Origin: Homalodisca vitripennis
Taxonomy: Eukaryota > Arthropoda > Insecta > Hemiptera > Cicadellidae
Reading direction: 5' to 3'
NCBI RefSeq assembly: GCF_021130785.1
Contig: NC_060207.1
Span: forward strand, 197,730,001 to 197,794,000
DNA: 64,000 bases
The notes under the pieces were generated by a model that was given only the letters and a program-made list of their open reading frames with translations, searched no databases and had not been told where the DNA came from. The number at the start of each line of letters is the position of its first letter. The first letter of the stretch is position 1. This document shows, one piece after another, positions 36,341-46,734 of the stretch. The position numbers and the translations under genes are program-made.

Positions 36341-37680
36341 ACGGGTGTCTCAGTGTGCAATTCGAAACAACAACTGAATCCTGTGCTTGCTTTTTAACGT
36401 CAAATTACGACCAAACTGGTGCAAGTACATTCTCGATTACGAAAAGTTTGAAAGTTAGTTTTCGTCGCCTAGAATATCTTGTTATTATATTAAGTTAATA
36501 ATTATCTAGTGTAAATTGTACGGTAGGTGTGTGTCTCAAAAACCAATTGTTACTTTTGTCTACACTTGTGTAAAAATAAAAATGGAAATTTAATTAATCA
36601 AGAATTAGAAAAAGAACCGCAACAACGTGAATTAATACGATTTTTGAGTTTGGTACATATTCAGAACAAAACGTATTTCGAGCCACTAGTCTGACATGTA
36701 TTAATGTTGATAACCAGACTAGAGTACAAAAATTGTCTCTTCGATAATCTAACAACGAATACATTGAGAGGACCTTCACAGAGCATCAGTAGCGAGTCTT
36801 TTGAGTTAGGAATTCTACAACTTATCTCATAATATTTTGTCATTGGTATGAAAGATTAAATGAAATTTAAAATGATTTACCTAACAACCACAGTTAGGGC
36901 CACATGACCTTTTCCTATAGTTAGCCTGCGTTAATTGGAATAGATCACAGTTTTTAGTTCTCCAACGCGACTATTATCAAACCAGATAGCACTCATTTAC
37001 CCAAAATAAATAGATTTGTTATTGACACATCGTGGAAATTAAGTAATTCGTCAAGAACCCATGAAAGCCTCTTTCTGTTAATAGATTAATTATTTTTATT
37101 GCTGAAATTTTATTACAAGATGCAATTTAATCCAATGCAAACTACGCTCAATGTTTGGAGTTGGAGTTTACATGGCGCCTGTAATAAATTATGTTTTGCT
37201 CATACAAAAGTACAAACACAACGAACGCTCTAACGTGTTTTTCGAACGTTCTCGAATCATTCAGAAATAGATTAACAATTTTCCACCTAGTTGAAATTTC
37301 TATTAAAAATATGTTATCCTTAGCCTTATCTAAAAGTAAAATACTAATTTTTTAACGTTCCTCCCTTATGTGATACATCCTGAATTATTTCATTTAGCTA
37401 AATAATCTTTCAGATATAAGCTCTATCTATAAACCAGTAATGTCACCTTGCAAACCATTTATTATTTTGTTTAATATTACTTAGTTTAAATTGTTGTACT
37501 ATTCTGGAATCTTCTTAAATTTCTAATAGTTACGGTTTTATTTTTAAATATTATCTCTGTGAAATATATAATATCATGTGAAGTTCCATATTTATATAGT
37601 TTTATACAATTTTCACAGTTCATTGAAAAATATTATATAAGAACTTCAGAGATTTGTTAGATTTTATTTTTTTATAAAGC
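36341..37680. other. Intergenic, diverged flank of module A
   Basis: It shows weak, colinear matches to 28815-29400 up to about 37080. No gene was recognised; frames at 36594-36843 on the minus strand have no domain. Confidence 0.5.
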
Positions 37681-37689
37681 AAAAGCCGT

Positions 37690-37905
37690 TCCCCTTTTAA
37701 TCCTTCTTTTGCACGTCCTCATGAGCCACTGGCCTGTGCGAGGATCTTATGAAACAGAATAAGGGGGAGAGTCGATACAGTACAAGCTTGATAGTACTAA
37801 TAAAAAGTGCAACGGTCACAAACACGATTCGAACCTCTAATTTTGTAACTCAAGACTCAAAGTCCAACTTCTTAAACTGTTCGACCATCGGCACTCCCAA
37901 GTCAC
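37690..37905 (-). mobile_element. tRNA-derived SINE
   Basis: On the minus strand, a tRNA-like head starts near 37900. An A-box-like stretch, GATGGTCGAACAGTTTAAG, is at 37873-37891, and a B box, GGTTCGAATCG, is at 37825-37835 (consensus GGTTCGANTCC). The spacing of about 45 bases fits a leucine/serine-type tRNA ancestor, as in many arthropod SINEs. The head lacks pairing acceptor arms, so it is not a tRNA gene. The tail (CACTTTTTATTAGTAC and onwards) reaches at least 37690. The SINE would have been transcribed by RNA polymerase III and mobilised by a partner LINE. The plus-strand frame 37749-37931 is a shadow. Confidence 0.6.
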
Positions 37906-38354
37906 AGCTTCGTAAAATAAATAAACCATAAAGAAGCAATCACCCAATGGCTTGTAAAGCAAAGTGCAGATATTTAAATTAAACGGCACGCCTCATTATT
38001 AATCTACTCATATATCAACAATTTGTATTACTCTTCTTCATCATTAGTAGAATGCTACAACACATGTTCACGTTACAGGATTTACTGAGACTTTAAATAT
38101 ATTACTGATAGGGAAATCAGGAATTCCTGTTTATGGTTAAGTAATAAGAAATATAAATAATAAAATATTAAATATCTTACAGGCAGCATTTTTCACGATG
38201 GTGAACCCATGATCTAACACGTAGACTGCGGATGGCACCTTATAACTTCCTAGATTACTTTATATAGAACAACAAAGAGGACGTGAACCTACCGTACACC
38301 ACCGATACAGATACAGCGGTAGTTTTTGCTTGAACTAAGAACGCTGAAGGAAGT
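37906..38354. other. Intergenic, nothing recognised
   Basis: AT-rich sequence between the SINE and coding fragment H copy 2. Confidence 0.5.
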
Positions 38355-38515
38355 TTGAGTGATAAAGTAGTAGGAAGTAAACAAAGCACATCATGCAAAA
38401 TATCCCGCAGCCACTCATCACCATAATGAGGCCGTGAATCAAGCTGCCGTTTCCCGTCGCGCCACAGCTGATAAAGCTTTACTAGGGTTCCACTACTTGT
38501 TTTAAATTTTACCAT
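38355..38515 (-). pseudogene. Coding fragment H, copy 2 (unrecognised protein)
   Basis: This is part of a minus-strand frame of 86 codons that starts with ATG at 38515 and stays open to 38255. Residues 20-50 or so carry DGKRQLDSRPHYGDE and HDVLCLLPTTLS, matching copy 1 at 24317-24462. The first 15 residues and everything after TTLS are not shared with copy 1, so the real module is about 45 residues. Many of the base differences between copies change amino acids, yet both frames are open. No known family is recognised. Confidence 0.5.
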
Positions 38516-39179
38516 GCGTGGTTTGGAGCCATGTCGTTAGAGTTATACGTCATCAATGCTCAAAACCGCTCGAAATATATGACTCGTTTCGTAACTTAAC
38601 ATGCACAAACAAGTTTATGGTCCTATATATTATGATTTTAATAACTGTATCCAGTATAGTCATAGAAATACTATTTCAACGAAATGAGGAATATGGATTT
38701 TTTTATGACCTTGCCAATCTTTAAAACCTATAGTGTCTATCAGAGAAATGGATACTGTTTTTAACCACTTACTTAAAAATTCTACTATCTATGTCCTGGA
38801 ATTGACCAAATTGGAGTACATTACACCAAATTAACACGAGTCGCGTAACAGGCGTCGATGAAGTTACATACGAAATGTCGAGTCTATATTTCATAATCAT
38901 ACAAATTAGGCTTTATTCAGCTGATAAATTGTTTTAAATTGCAAAAAAATATTTACTATTTCAAATTGATGATTCACACCTGACGATGGCATCTTGGATC
39001 TCAAAAGTCCTCGTGTGAGAAAATTAAAATTATTGAACAACTCTGAGTTTTCTTGTATATAAAATAGGTTTTCCAATAAGAAGAGCTCCTCCTTCATTCA
39101 AGTTCATAGTTTACTTGATTAAGCTTCTTATTTTACTAACTCTCATGTTATGATTTGATATGATTGGCTTCAGGTCGTT
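38516..39179. other. Intergenic, no gene seen
   Basis: The 68-codon plus-strand frame at 38518-38724 and the minus-strand frame at 38906-39097 have no recognisable domain. Confidence 0.5.
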
Positions 39180-39432
39180 CTACAAATTTACTTATTTTGC
39201 GATTTTCTCGTTGCCATTATAGTTACCAAAATTATCGATGTCAATATTTTCATTAAAGCCCAGCCATATCCCGTTGAGTGATATGGACCATAATCGAACT
39301 CGATGTTGCTTGTATAAAAATTCAGCTTATAGCACAATTTTAAGTTTACAGTTCACACTCGATGTATCATCCAGACAGACAGACATTTAATAAATGAACA
39401 TTTTGTAGCCCTTCAAACGATATTTTTCACAA
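39180..39432 (+). repeat. Dispersed repeat family E, long copy
   Basis: It contains ACAAATTTACTTATTTTGCG, TTCTCGTTGCCATTATAGTT, AAAGCCCAGCCATATCCC, GAGTGATATGGACCATAATC, GAACTCGATGTTGCTTGTAT, CATCCAGACAGACAGACA and TAGCCCTTCAAACGATAT. With 21185-21440 it defines the family. Confidence 0.82.
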
Positions 39433-40116
39433 ACATTTAACCTCTAAACTTAGGCTCATATTCCTAGTAATATAGAACCGCTTAGAAATGTGTGCTAGTA
39501 TTTATTTTCTTTTAAATATTGCTTTATTTTTAAAATTGATTTTTTATTCTTTATTTTTTATTTTCTTCGATTAAAAGACTTAAAATTATCTCGTGCTTCC
39601 AAGGAAGTACAGTATTAAATTGAGCTTTAATGTCATTTGCAAGTTGGCTAATAATATATCCTGAGGATATTATTTAGAAAAGGTCTAATGAGCTTCATCG
39701 CTCTAGAGATAGGCTTGCCTGTCATTGTGTAATTTATCATTGCAGCCACACCAAGGCTCCAATCTCTTTTGGGATGATAAAATTGTACCACTGGTTGGAC
39801 CATTCTAAGTTCCCTGTTTACCCCTGTTCAACCAATGATAAATAGGCAAAAACAGAAGGGACAGAATCAATATTCATTTACTATTTATGTAGTTAAAATA
39901 AGGCGGAATTCAGGTTGTAATAAAATAATTTACAGGAAATTCATAACAATATTTTATTGGGCCTGAACAATTAAATCTACCCCTGACGACATGTAGGAAT
40001 TTGTCATTAAAATTTTGGGTCACTTTGTATTTTGCTAGTCTATTGAGTAGCAAGCAGGTTTATATAAAGTTCATGTCTGCCATGAGTGGTACAATTCTTG
40101 TAAATTCCATTGGAAA

Positions 40117-40690
40117 TTTGAAACATTCCCTCTTTAGGTTCTAACATATAAACTAACCCCTTACTGGGAAAATGAACTCACTGCTTGATTCAATCACGAC
40201 TCTTGATCAGACATTCACTGTTACACTATATTTTATCACTTCGGCAAGAGAGTCAAAACTGTCTCACTTTGTTGTAACTATCACAACTGTCAGAATTGTA
40301 ACAAACACAACTTTTATTTAACAATAATCTAAAGTTTAATAAAAATTAAAAGACTAATAATACAAACTTTTAAGATTGGAAATATAAATATCAGATCCAG
40401 TTAATTAGTGTAAAATGTTCGATTGGCGGCAACTTGGAGTTTCTGAGACCAATAACTTTGCTCATTACCTTAACGGGCAACAAGCAACTCCGACCCTTCG
40501 CCTCTTATCATATTACAGTTGATAATGCTCAGACCTTATAATTAATGTAACTGTTATAATTAAGTTACTGTAAAACAACATTGATCTCAATCATGATTTG
40601 GCAGAGGTTTTTGATTGTGTATCACGATTATGTAACTAGAAATCGGAAATTATATTTTACCTTGTGGAACCTTGTTTGAAGAGTCAATAA
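40117..40690 (+). repeat. Module D, copy 2 of 2
   Basis: The partner of 23173-23750. The near-identical core here is about 40386-40535. It differs from copy 1 by only a few substitutions and a one-base insertion in the AGACCAATAAC stretch, which would break a reading frame. Confidence 0.93.
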
Positions 40691-42071
40691 TATTTATACC
40701 TCGCTATATAAGGTTTTAGATACAATGTTTTCATATTAAACAGTTTGCTATTCAAGTTCATAATATTAACAATAACTTATAATCTATATATAACTGTGTA
40801 AGGTTTAAAGTTGAAAAGAGCTGGGATGTTAAGAGAGTGCCTTCAAAAAGATATACACGCAACACAGAAACAGTAAGGAGATGAACGCAGTATCATTCTA
40901 TTTGCAGGCGTGGGTGGCAGGGAGCAATGGTCATTGATTTGGATTTTCTGTGGTGAAAAGACTTGGAAAAAATACAAAAGACGAATTGAAAGAAAGGTCT
41001 TAAGCTGTTGAAAAGTATTATTACTTACCTTTGTCAGTGTATATCAGTGTTTTAACAAAGCGCCTCTTCGATTTAACATAATGAAGCATCTTAATTAGTG
41101 CAGAAGTAAAATTTTCCAGAACGATACATAATTTTATTCAGATTTGTGTGTAAGTAACGATAAAAGTTACACCTCGCATGAGTATTTGTAATGTATTAAT
41201 TATCGGTTTAACTTCACGTTAAATCAATTAAACCATTTAAATGAATTAAACTGTTTTTAAAACCTTTATGACAAGTAGCCAACTACTGATAAAAATTTGT
41301 ATCCGATATTATGAATAGTTTGAAGTACATACATAAATTAGTATGTTGTATGAATAAGTAATGAGACAAAGTGTAATAAAAATTCTAAACATTTACTAAA
41401 TATAAAAAAATATTGGTAACAGTTTTATCTTATTAAAACTATTTGATATTGAAACAGGACTTATAATATATAATTACCTATGGATTAATTATTAACGCAA
41501 GATATTTTCAGAGATAATGTTGTTAAAGTTGAATTAAAAACACATTAGTGATTATTTCTTTACATAATAAATGACAAATTTCTCTCCCTTCCAATGAGAT
41601 TAGGGGTAAATCTAAAGCTCTGAATCAATATTGGGGATTTCTAGTTCGTATAAAAATAACGTAAAAGAAAGTAACGTTCAGTTTCCCTATAAATAAGTAA
41701 CTGTCTAAGTTGAGATATAAATATTTACATTACTTTTCACAATTGCTTGGTACATAAATATCTTTCTGTATAGAAAAAGAAATCCTTTCAAGATTGAAAT
41801 GACACGATTATCATTTAAAGCTTGTATTTTCGAACTGTGCACCTATGTTCCGCTTCATAATATAACTTTAAACTCTGAAATCAATTGTGTATTCAAACAA
41901 TTATTATTGGCAATGGGTTATAACACTTTAACACCGATTAGTATAGTGCGTTATCTCATCTGATATCGACTCAATTATGTAGGGTACTCTGGCATTGACA
42001 GTCTTTACTATCAACTTGTACGTTACAACTGATTTTGTTAAATACGTGTTGAAGTGTTGAATACGGACCTC
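40691..42071. other. Intergenic, upstream of the FP-like gene pair
   Basis: AT-rich sequence with no gene. The promoter of the first FP-like gene must lie in the last few hundred bases. I see no clear TATA box; a TCATCTGATATCGACTCAAT stretch lies about 115 bases upstream of the ATG. Confidence 0.45.
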
Positions 42072-42800
42072 ATGAAAACTATTTTAACGTTAGTGTTGTA
42101 TAGCCTGGAACTATCAGTGTTATGTGTACGAACTGTTCTGTCCGTGACAGAGGAGGAGGTGGGAGAACTGCAAAAGGTGTTTACGGATATACAAAAAGAA
42201 AACATTAGGCTAACGGCCGAGTGTGACTTTCTCAAACAAGAAAACGCCAAGCTATGGACGGAAATTAACAGGTTAGGCTCTGACGTCAAAGACATGCAGC
42301 AGTATACCAGGGTAGACAACGTAGAGATAGCCGGAATACCTCAAAGGGCGAATGAAAACATTTACGATATAGTTCAGAAAATTTGTAAGGCGTTAGAGGT
42401 TCCTTACAATCGGGATGAGATATCAGAGGCTCACCGACTTCCTAAGGCGAAGCAAGGATATCCATTTATTGTGGTAAGGTTCATCTCCAGAAGGATCAGG
42501 GATTCTTGGTTAGCCGCTGCGAGGACGCGTCAATGCACTCTTCAACAGATATATCCCGATCTACCGGCTACGCCGTTCTTCGTCAATCAACATCTGACTT
42601 CCTACAAGAAAGGACTCCTGGATATGGCCAAGCGTCTGGTTGCGGAGGGGATCTACGCCTTTGCGTGGGTCAAGGACGGGAAAGTCTACGTCAGGAGGAC
42701 ACCCACAAGTAGTGTTATAAGGATAAGGAGCTATTCTGATTTTGAGAGAGCCAATGAGTATGATTTATTTAACCGAACGACCGAGCCACCTTCGTTTTAG
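42072..42800 (+). CDS. Secreted FP25K/LINE-ORF1-like protein 1
   Basis: A single-exon gene of 242 codons. The frame is open from a GTG at 42054, but the first ATG at 42072 is the sensible eukaryotic start and puts a signal peptide at the extreme N-terminus (MKTILTLVLY..LSVLCV, residues 1-24). Residues about 27-78 form a Glu/Lys/Leu-rich coiled coil with heptad leucines. Residues about 76-225 match the fold order of baculovirus FP25K and LINE ORF1 proteins: a YTRVDNVEIAGIP block (78-90), an RRM-like strand with IVVRFISR (133-140), then FFVNQHLT (159-166) and FAWVKDGKVYVRRTP (197-211). The length is close to FP25K (a little over 200 residues), but viral FP25K has no signal peptide. It is GC-richer than its surroundings. 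A paralogue lies 1.28 kb downstream in the same direction. The function is unknown; nucleic-acid binding is the family expectation, at odds with secretion. Confidence 0.85.
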   Translation: MKTILTLVLYSLELSVLCVRTVLSVTEEEVGELQKVFTDIQKENIRLTAECDFLKQENAKLWTEINRLGSDVKDMQQYTRVDNVEIAGIPQRANENIYDIVQKICKALEVPYNRDEISEAHRLPKAKQGYPFIVVRFISRRIRDSWLAAARTRQCTLQQIYPDLPATPFFVNQHLTSYKKGLLDMAKRLVAEGIYAFAWVKDGKVYVRRTPTSSVIRIRSYSDFERANEYDLFNRTTEPPSF

Positions 42801-42834
42801 TTGTTGTGCTTTCAAGATGTGGAAGAAAGTGAAA

Positions 42835-42840
42835 AATAAA
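42835..42840 (+). promoter_or_regulatory. Poly(A) signal of FP-like gene 1
   Basis: AATAAA begins 35 bases after the stop codon, inside AAAAATAAATAAAAAC. A 3' UTR this short is consistent with a compact, single-exon transcript. Confidence 0.6.
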
Positions 42841-43608
42841 TAAAAACAACGTCAGTCGTCTAGTCTCGTTATTTTACATAAAGTGATGAATATAGAAAAT
42901 TATGATTTATTTAAATAAATAGGATTTGAGTAAAACCATACAGCAAAACAATGTAAGTTATATATTTAAAACACTAATCATAATTGCAAAATCACTTCGT
43001 ACTTACTCGTAAGTAACTCAGTTATGTACACGGTTTGCAAGACAATACATTTAATACTCCAGAATATACTTCAAATATACAAGTAAAAAATAATTAGTTT
43101 CATCTGGTACTAAATTATAATGTATCCGAACTAATCTGTTTGCTTACTTTATGCTATTATTTTCATCTAATCCCATTTATTAGACACATGCGTTAGTCCT
43201 TCAAATGTTGGTTAAACATTTTTGGTTTTATTATATAAAGATATGGATAAAACATACAGTAGTGTAGTATTATTTTTAATATATTCCTAGTGAAAATACG
43301 AAATTACCATATCAAGAATGATATTATTGGTGTAGTAATATTAAATCAATATTATTTTTAAAGCTATAACCTTAAGCAGAACATATCAACTTGCAATACA
43401 TAATACTTTAAGAGATTAGTTTGCACAAAGGTCAGTTATTGCCTTTGGCACATCCGAGGTATATACGAGGGCCACCGCATTACAAGACATGTTTACTTAA
43501 ATTAACTGCCAAGGCAAATTTGGTTAACCAAACATAAAGTTTAAGTTTAGTATTAGTTTAAGAGCTATGAATAGATTACATAATATACATATTTATGTAA
43601 TGTATATC

Positions 43609-43640
<32 letters not shown>

Positions 43641-44080
43641 ATTTCAATATTTTAATTATTTTCGATCAATAAATCATGTCGAGCCATTGTCATATTTATC
43701 GGAATATTCTAATCGTTATATTTAGTGGTAAGTTACTTTCCAGTATATTAATTTTAAAAGTCAGTAATTGTATTTCGTATCCTTGTGAATAAAGTTAAAA
43801 ATATTTCAAAATGTATTACAGCATTACCAACTAAATATATTGTCCTAATATTGGGAAATAACAATTAGAAGTTATGCTATGAATACAGAATTCGACTTAT
43901 ATGAAACCGATTACATCCAAACACTATCGATACTGATACGTTCGCTGTAGTAATGGCCATTTAAAACTAATGGGCTATTATAACTGTTTGAAGAACTAAT
44001 GGATGTATTGTATTGATACTGATACTCAATTAATATTACTGATTAATTAAAGAATTCAACTATTTGCAGTATTTGCAGTT
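42841..44080. other. Spacer between the two FP-like genes
   Basis: AT-rich, no gene; it holds a (TA)n tract at 43609-43633. TATTTGCAG occurs twice directly before the ATG of the second gene, which could act as a 3' splice site if that gene has an upstream non-coding exon. Confidence 0.5.
43609..43633. repeat. (TA)n microsatellite
   Basis: An uninterrupted AT run in the spacer between the two FP-like genes. Confidence 0.9.
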
Positions 44081-44803
44081 ATGCTCAGTTTCGTGTTAGT
44101 AACAGTGTTGTTATGTGCGTGTTTCTACAGCTCATCAGCGACTGTTGGGTTGGACTTTGCTCAACTGCAGGCGTCTTGTAAGGTTCTAAGAGAAAAAACA
44201 TTTTATCTTAAGTACAAGTTCCAAGAGCTTAAAGATGAAAATGAAAAGATTGCCTACAGAGTTCGCAACCTTAGACAATATGTCAACGACATTGAGAGCT
44301 ACTATAGAATCGAAAATTTGGAAATTCTAGGAGTCCCAAAACGAAAACATGAAGATCTGATAGGCATTCTCAGAAACATAAGTTGCGCATTAGGACTGCC
44401 CTTTGATGATTCTCAAGTATCTGCAATTTGGAGAAAGCACAGAACCAGCAGTGATAACTACTACAAGAAAACGGAGACAAATTCTATAATCGTGCGTTTC
44501 GTATCAAGGAAAACTCGAAACAAATTTATTAAAAGAGCTCGTCAAAAAATTGTTATTTACAGCAAGTCTTGTCTTCCGCAACTGCCTGAATCTGAGATAT
44601 ATATCAATGAGCATTTGACTAACGCGAAAAAGAGTCTTATAAAAGCGGCAAAACTATTGGAGGAGGAGAACAAAATCCCTTATGCTTGGTTGAAAGACGG
44701 CCAACTTTACGTCAGGAAAACCCCAGATGGTAAAGCGATCAAAATAAAATCCCATCATGACTTAGAACTTCTGAGTTCAGTGAATACAAAAGTGCAAAGA
44801 TGA
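44081..44803 (+). CDS. Secreted FP25K/LINE-ORF1-like protein 2
   Basis: A single coding exon of 240 codons, paralogous to the gene at 42072. The ATG at 44081 opens a textbook signal peptide (MLSFVLVTVLLCACFYSSSA), with likely cleavage after residue 20. A coiled coil follows at about 26-73. The FP-like region has YYRIENLEILGVPKR (74-88), IIVRFVSRKTR (136-146), IYINEHLT (163-170) and YAWLKDGQLYVRKTP (191-205). The two proteins align along their whole length; this one has about nine extra residues near 121-131, before the IVVRF-like strand. The coding sequence is more AT-rich and Lys-rich than gene 1. The frame is intact. It may be a domesticated retroelement or a virus-derived gene; similarity to host retroelement ORF1 proteins must be excluded first. 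Secretion is predicted, not shown. Confidence 0.87.
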   Translation: MLSFVLVTVLLCACFYSSSATVGLDFAQLQASCKVLREKTFYLKYKFQELKDENEKIAYRVRNLRQYVNDIESYYRIENLEILGVPKRKHEDLIGILRNISCALGLPFDDSQVSAIWRKHRTSSDNYYKKTETNSIIVRFVSRKTRNKFIKRARQKIVIYSKSCLPQLPESEIYINEHLTNAKKSLIKAAKLLEEENKIPYAWLKDGQLYVRKTPDGKAIKIKSHHDLELLSSVNTKVQR

Positions 44804-45346
44804 TTTGTCATTGTAATTTTGTGTAGGGTAAAACAACTCTTTAATTTTTAATGCATATGTAAATATCAATAACATTAAGAAAAGTGAGTCTACATTCAGT
44901 TTATATTATATTATCAAATATATTTTATTTATAACTTCGTTATTAATAAAATTATTATACTTTACTACATTAAGATGGTAGGAGTCATGTGAATTTACAA
45001 TTTTATTATGGTATGAAATACTCAACAAGCACGTAAATAACCTCAAACAACCTTTAAGTCCTAACATGAACAGTAAGTAAAATGTGACATTCTGTCTTTA
45101 AATTTGATAGTTTAAACACAGTGCTACACGTTACAGTGTAACATAGTTTAAAACCTACATTAAATTTAAATTATGTATACGGTGCTTTTTAAATCTTTTG
45201 TAAATGCATAAATCCCTTACTTTGACGAAAACATGCTTCGAAACATTTGTGTTTATAATAATTAACCTTCTATTAGTTTTATTTAATCAGAATTACATGA
45301 TAGTTTTTAAATTATTGTAACTAAATAAAATGGAAACAAAGCAATC
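44804..45346. other. Downstream of FP-like gene 2, no gene seen
   Basis: An AATAAA at 44945-44950 is the nearest clear poly(A) signal for the gene ending at 44803. The rest is AT-rich without features. Confidence 0.5.
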
Positions 45347-45658
45347 TCATTGTAATAACAACACTATATGACGACCAGGCTTAATAGTACCATTGAAAGG
45401 ACTCATGGCAGCACTGGCGTATCCTGCTGACTTAGCATACTTTCTTAGCCTTAAGATGTCTCCGTTCAATTTTTTTGTAACTACTGAATTAGTTAATGTA
45501 TTCAAAATGATAAAAGTAACCGGGTCAAATATGGAACCCTGTGGTAGTCCTGCCTTTATTAAGCAAATCAGACTAACATTGTACATGTTTATGTATTTCA
45601 GGATCATTGATAAAAATCTGACAAGAACTGTAAGGCTTATTAAACATACCAGTAACAT
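45347..45658 (-). pseudogene. Reverse transcriptase fragment (non-LTR type)
   Basis: A minus-strand frame of 103 codons includes KAGLPQGSIFDPVTFIILN, which resembles the G-x-P-Q-G-S-x-x-x-P-x-x-F motif at the centre of non-LTR reverse transcriptases. The catalytic aspartate box that should follow is not present. No other reverse-transcriptase motifs were found on either side. It is on the opposite strand to the FP-like genes, so it is not their ORF2 partner. The similarity rests on one motif. Confidence 0.45.
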
Positions 45659-46734
45659 GATTGTAGGTACATGTTGTCACAAATCAAATCTAGGAGTGTC
45701 TTCAGTCCTATTACAATCCAATCCGCTGCCTCTTAAATTAAAAACCTATGTGAAGACAAATGAAATAAGTTAGTATTTGTATTTACTGTGCCTGGATGTG
45801 TACCAAGTGATTAATATTAACAAAATATTTTGTTGATAGAAGACAGAACTCATAAGGTATGAAGTAATATGTTTAATGGAGTAAAATACAACTGTGTAGC
45901 TGACACAAAGAATTGAGGTCCTACATAAACTTTCTTTATGGTAAATAGCCATACATTGAGAAATGTTGACCCTGTCTCAAAAGGACTATTGAGTAGCCAA
46001 AACAATGTTTGTATCATTGTCCAACACTTTTTTACTGTGTTCCATAAGTTAACATGATGTTACTGTCCTATTTTCCAAGTTCCATGGTTAACGTAACGAG
46101 TTTATTGTGTGCAAAATTACGATACCTCTACTCATATTTAACTTGGGAATCCGCAAAAAACCACAAAATTCAAAGTGTATATTTCTTAAATCTATGGAAT
46201 CTTCCAAAGTATAATGGGAACGGAGCTTGAAAATGTAGGTTGTGGAAAACTCTCTTGCAACATAAGCAGTCCTTAATATCTCATACAATATGCTATATAA
46301 AATTAAAATATATTTATTTTTCTTTGGAAAATACTGAATTGATATTTTCAACAACATAACATATCATGGGTAACTTTAGAAATAGATAGAATCAAAGTTT
46401 ACTCACTTACACAAGCAAGACTTACTTTCTGTAGTGACACTCAGTTTTAATTATTCAAATAAAATGTGAGAGAAATAATTATGATAAATATACAAAAATC
46501 AAGACAACTTTACAAATTTACTAAATCTAAAAGCAACTACTCGTTACTTCCTGCACCGAATGTGTAAATATATTTTTTTACATTCATCTGATCCAGATGA
46601 TATAGTTCATACTCGTAATATAAATAGTCCTTTCAATAAAAATATAACATTAAACATTATTGTATGATAAGTTACTCAAATAACTCTCTTTCATATTTTG
46701 TGTATATTTAGTTGTTGCCCTTTCCTATAAGGAA
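45659..46734. other. Intergenic, no gene seen
   Basis: The plus-strand frame at 45393-45773 overlaps the reverse-transcriptase scrap. Minus-strand frames at 45770-45952 and 46088-46357 have no domains. Confidence 0.5.

Noticed and set aside
42054..42071. GTG upstream of FP-like gene 1 as start codon
   Set aside because: The frame is open to the GTG, but animal genes start with ATG; the ATG at 42072 also places the hydrophobic signal at the very N-terminus.
42506..42712. 68-codon frame inside FP-like gene 1
   Set aside because: Out-of-frame shadow of the 242-codon gene, with no domain.
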